NCBI GenBank assembly: GCA_963978895.1
Contig: OZ022241.1
Span: forward strand, 17,083,341 to 17,147,340
DNA length: 64,000 bases
DNA from: Erpobdella octoculata
Lineage: Eukaryota > Annelida > Clitellata > Hirudinida > Erpobdellidae
Direction: 5' to 3'
Part shown: piece by piece, positions 43,097 to 64,000 of the stretch
How positions within the stretch are numbered: position 1 is the first letter of the stretch
How the letters are laid out: every line of letters begins with the position of its first letter
Notes under the pieces: model-generated
Told to the model about the DNA's origin: nothing
Database searches by the model: none
Seen by the model: only the letters and a program-made list of their open reading frames with translations
Position numbers and translations under genes: made by a program

Positions 43097-43462
43097 TTAA
43101 ATTCTGTTCATTTTGTTTTCACTCAAGAGTTTTAGTGATAGATTTATCATTTTTGATTCTTTGTGAAGCAACATGATTAATTTATACATTGGCAAATTGG
43201 CGCATTCAGCCTTTTTATTTAGGCATGCGTGCCAACTTTCACAATCGTTATTTGTCCTGACGAAACGTCTATAGCACGACCATGACTGCGGAGGCCAAAT
43301 TGGATTTCTCAACAATGTTTCGTCAATGTAATTTAGTATTGGTTCCAGCAATTCATTTGATTTGGCTTTCAAATTATTAAAAGCTTCTTCAATTTTATCA
43401 GTCGGTAAAAATGGAAGGCTAATAATTCTTTGCAAATTTTTATACATATTGTCTTTTTGCAT
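43097..43462 (-). pseudogene. MULE transposase C-terminal fragment
   Basis: 121 codons. The pattern LPTDKIEEAFNNLKA, WPPQSWSCYRRFVRTNNDCE, SWHACLN is that of the region after the MULE catalytic domain (RTNN..E.WH). The frame is open to a stop at 43097, but the catalytic DDE part upstream is not present. Confidence 0.75.
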
Positions 43463-43630
43463 ATATTGTTAGGCTAAACCCACACTCTGAATTTTTCTAT
43501 AAACAGCTTGGCTCCAGTGAAATGAGGAACCTTTAATTTCAATATCATTTTCAAAAATGGTGGAAATGGTCCTCCATAGTGCTTTTTCAAAATCTAAAGT
43601 AATGGTATGAACTCAATGAACTGTCAAACA

Positions 43631-44110
<480 letters not shown>

Positions 44111-44613
44111 GGTCAAAAGCAGAAATTCATGCTGAAAAAACCTTTGATGTGATCCGACAAAAACATTTAAGTCATTCCGATTGGCTGCTGCGGTATTTAA
44201 TAGTAGCGAGTGTCGAGATGAACAGACGAGATAGATGCGGCCTACCAACTTTAAGAGTCTCCCATAGGCTCCTGCGGTATTTAGTAATAACAAACAAGGT
44301 GGATGATTACAATGATATATAATTTTTGATTTGTCATACCTCGACCACTTAAGATTTTTTCTAATTCAATTCTGAATTTGCTTAACCTTAACACATTACC
44401 GATGTGTACAATTGTTACAAACATAGCAACTAAAGGCCTGCATAACACATATATAAATTTTAAAAAATTTAAGAAAAAATTTTTTGGCCGAATTAAATTA
44501 TCTTTTGGCCGATTCGAAAATATTTTTAGCCGAATTGTACCAAATTTTGGCCGATTTGTATTATTTTTTGGCCAAATTATTTTTGGTCGATATAGTATGC
44601 CCCCTTAAATTAT

Positions 44614-45232
44614 GGTTAATTCTCATAAAAATTGGCCCAGGCTGTTATATGAGGAGATTACCAAAAACACACTATTAGATTTCTATTTTTATTTTTTCAA
44701 AAAAATAAACTACTCTTCTTCTCAATTAAACAGTTTATTACAGCTGCATAACAAAGTTCCTAATTCTAAAAGTCTAAAAGTTTGTTGTTTAATTTTCATA
44801 TATTCAAAATTCTAAACTTTTTATTTACCTGGCTACTTGGCTACTTTACACAAGATGTTACGTAGACCTACTAGACTAAAAATTACTAAACTGACTAGCT
44901 TTTTTTACATTTGCCATTCAATATTCATCAGCATTTTTGCTGCAGTTGTCACTCATCTGTTATTTTACTTACTTTACTTAACTTGTTTATACAGTTTTGT
45001 TAATAACTAGTCTCAGTTAAAATTCTTAAGTGGTGCCTTAGTAAATTTCTAGTTTAGTATAGTAGTTTAGTTTTAGAATATAGATGAATAAATTAAGTTC
45101 TTAGTTACTAAGTTTTTACTATTTTAATTCAGGCTCTATGTCATGTCTGTCAAACTGTAATTTTGGTCTTTAAATGTGTTGCTGGTTGATATATTTCATG
45201 TCTATGATGTGATAACAAGATTTAACTAAATT
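44614..45232. promoter_or_regulatory. Region upstream of the EFA6/PSD gene
   Basis: About 620 bases of AT-rich sequence between the MULE and the start codon. An in-frame TAA at 45227-45229 lies just before the ATG. No convincing core promoter element is seen, so transcription may start here or further upstream with a 5' UTR intron. Confidence 0.3.
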
Positions 45233-63763
<18,531 letters not shown>

Positions 63764-64000
63764 GTAGGTGTCAGTTATTTTTTACGAATTTGCTCAACAT
63801 TTATATATGAGATGAATTTGAAACACCACAAAATTTGCTCATTTTAATAAATTCTTATGAATATATAACTTAAGTTTTATCCACATAAAATTTAGATCCT
63901 TAGCTTATATACTATTTATAAACTACCAGACTTTCAAGGCTAAGCAAAAGTATTTGTTTGGATAAATTAAAGTGTATGGAAATAAATCAGAAATGTACTT

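Overview
This is a strongly AT-rich metazoan genome window holding three host genes with many GT-AG introns, embedded in a dense and deeply nested layer of transposable elements. The phylum cannot be fixed from the sequence. The mix of elements (MULE, hAT, Helitron, pogo, piggyBac, CR1/Jockey-like and RTE-like LINEs, a Penelope-like element with a hammerhead ribozyme, tRNA-derived SINEs) suggests a non-vertebrate animal with a repeat-rich genome. The coding models below were built by hand. Exon phases were checked at every junction, and all three models read through without a frame break.

Host genes. (1) 236-5730 (+): 3' part of a CNC-family bZIP transcription factor (NRF/CncC/NF-E2 type), five exons, 500 codons visible. 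It ends in the CNC plus basic-zipper domain and a VFLVP tail like the NRF2 Neh3 region. (2) 6273-20984 (-): a complete aspartyl aminopeptidase (DNPEP, peptidase family M18), 13 exons, 460 aa, with all metal and catalytic residues. It is convergent with the bZIP gene. (3) 45233-63763 (+, continues beyond the window): a PSD/EFA6-type ARF6 exchange factor, eight exons, 618 codons visible, with Sec7 domain, glutamic finger and PH domain.

Mobile-element layer. Introns and the 24-kb gap between genes 2 and 3 are filled with elements, many of which can be delimited to the base by target-site duplications (TSDs). hAT elements with 8-bp TSDs lie at 2701-3872, 15135-17324, 34160-35861, 36173-36935, 51308-51937 and 61691-63479. 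Two other 8-bp-TSD families lie at 9522-10262 and at 34688-35117 with 39679-41047. Two 9-bp-TSD MULE-type elements with inverted minisatellite-like ends lie at 7618-9194 and 42758-44604, the second with a MULE transposase fragment. A third 9-bp-TSD element is at 23488-24575. A pogo/Jerky-type element is at 38206-39502 and a piggyBac relic ends at 32682. LINEs lie at 18903-20060 (-), 26740-30395 and 31143-36990. Several non-autonomous Helitrons (best copy 62147-63210) carry an 18-bp minisatellite.

Most notable: at 56082-56134 on the minus strand there is a sequence that folds as a complete type I hammerhead ribozyme, directly upstream of a Penelope-like reading frame. Also notable are the MULE elements whose terminal inverted repeats are tandem arrays, and the layered insertions that let a relative chronology be read.
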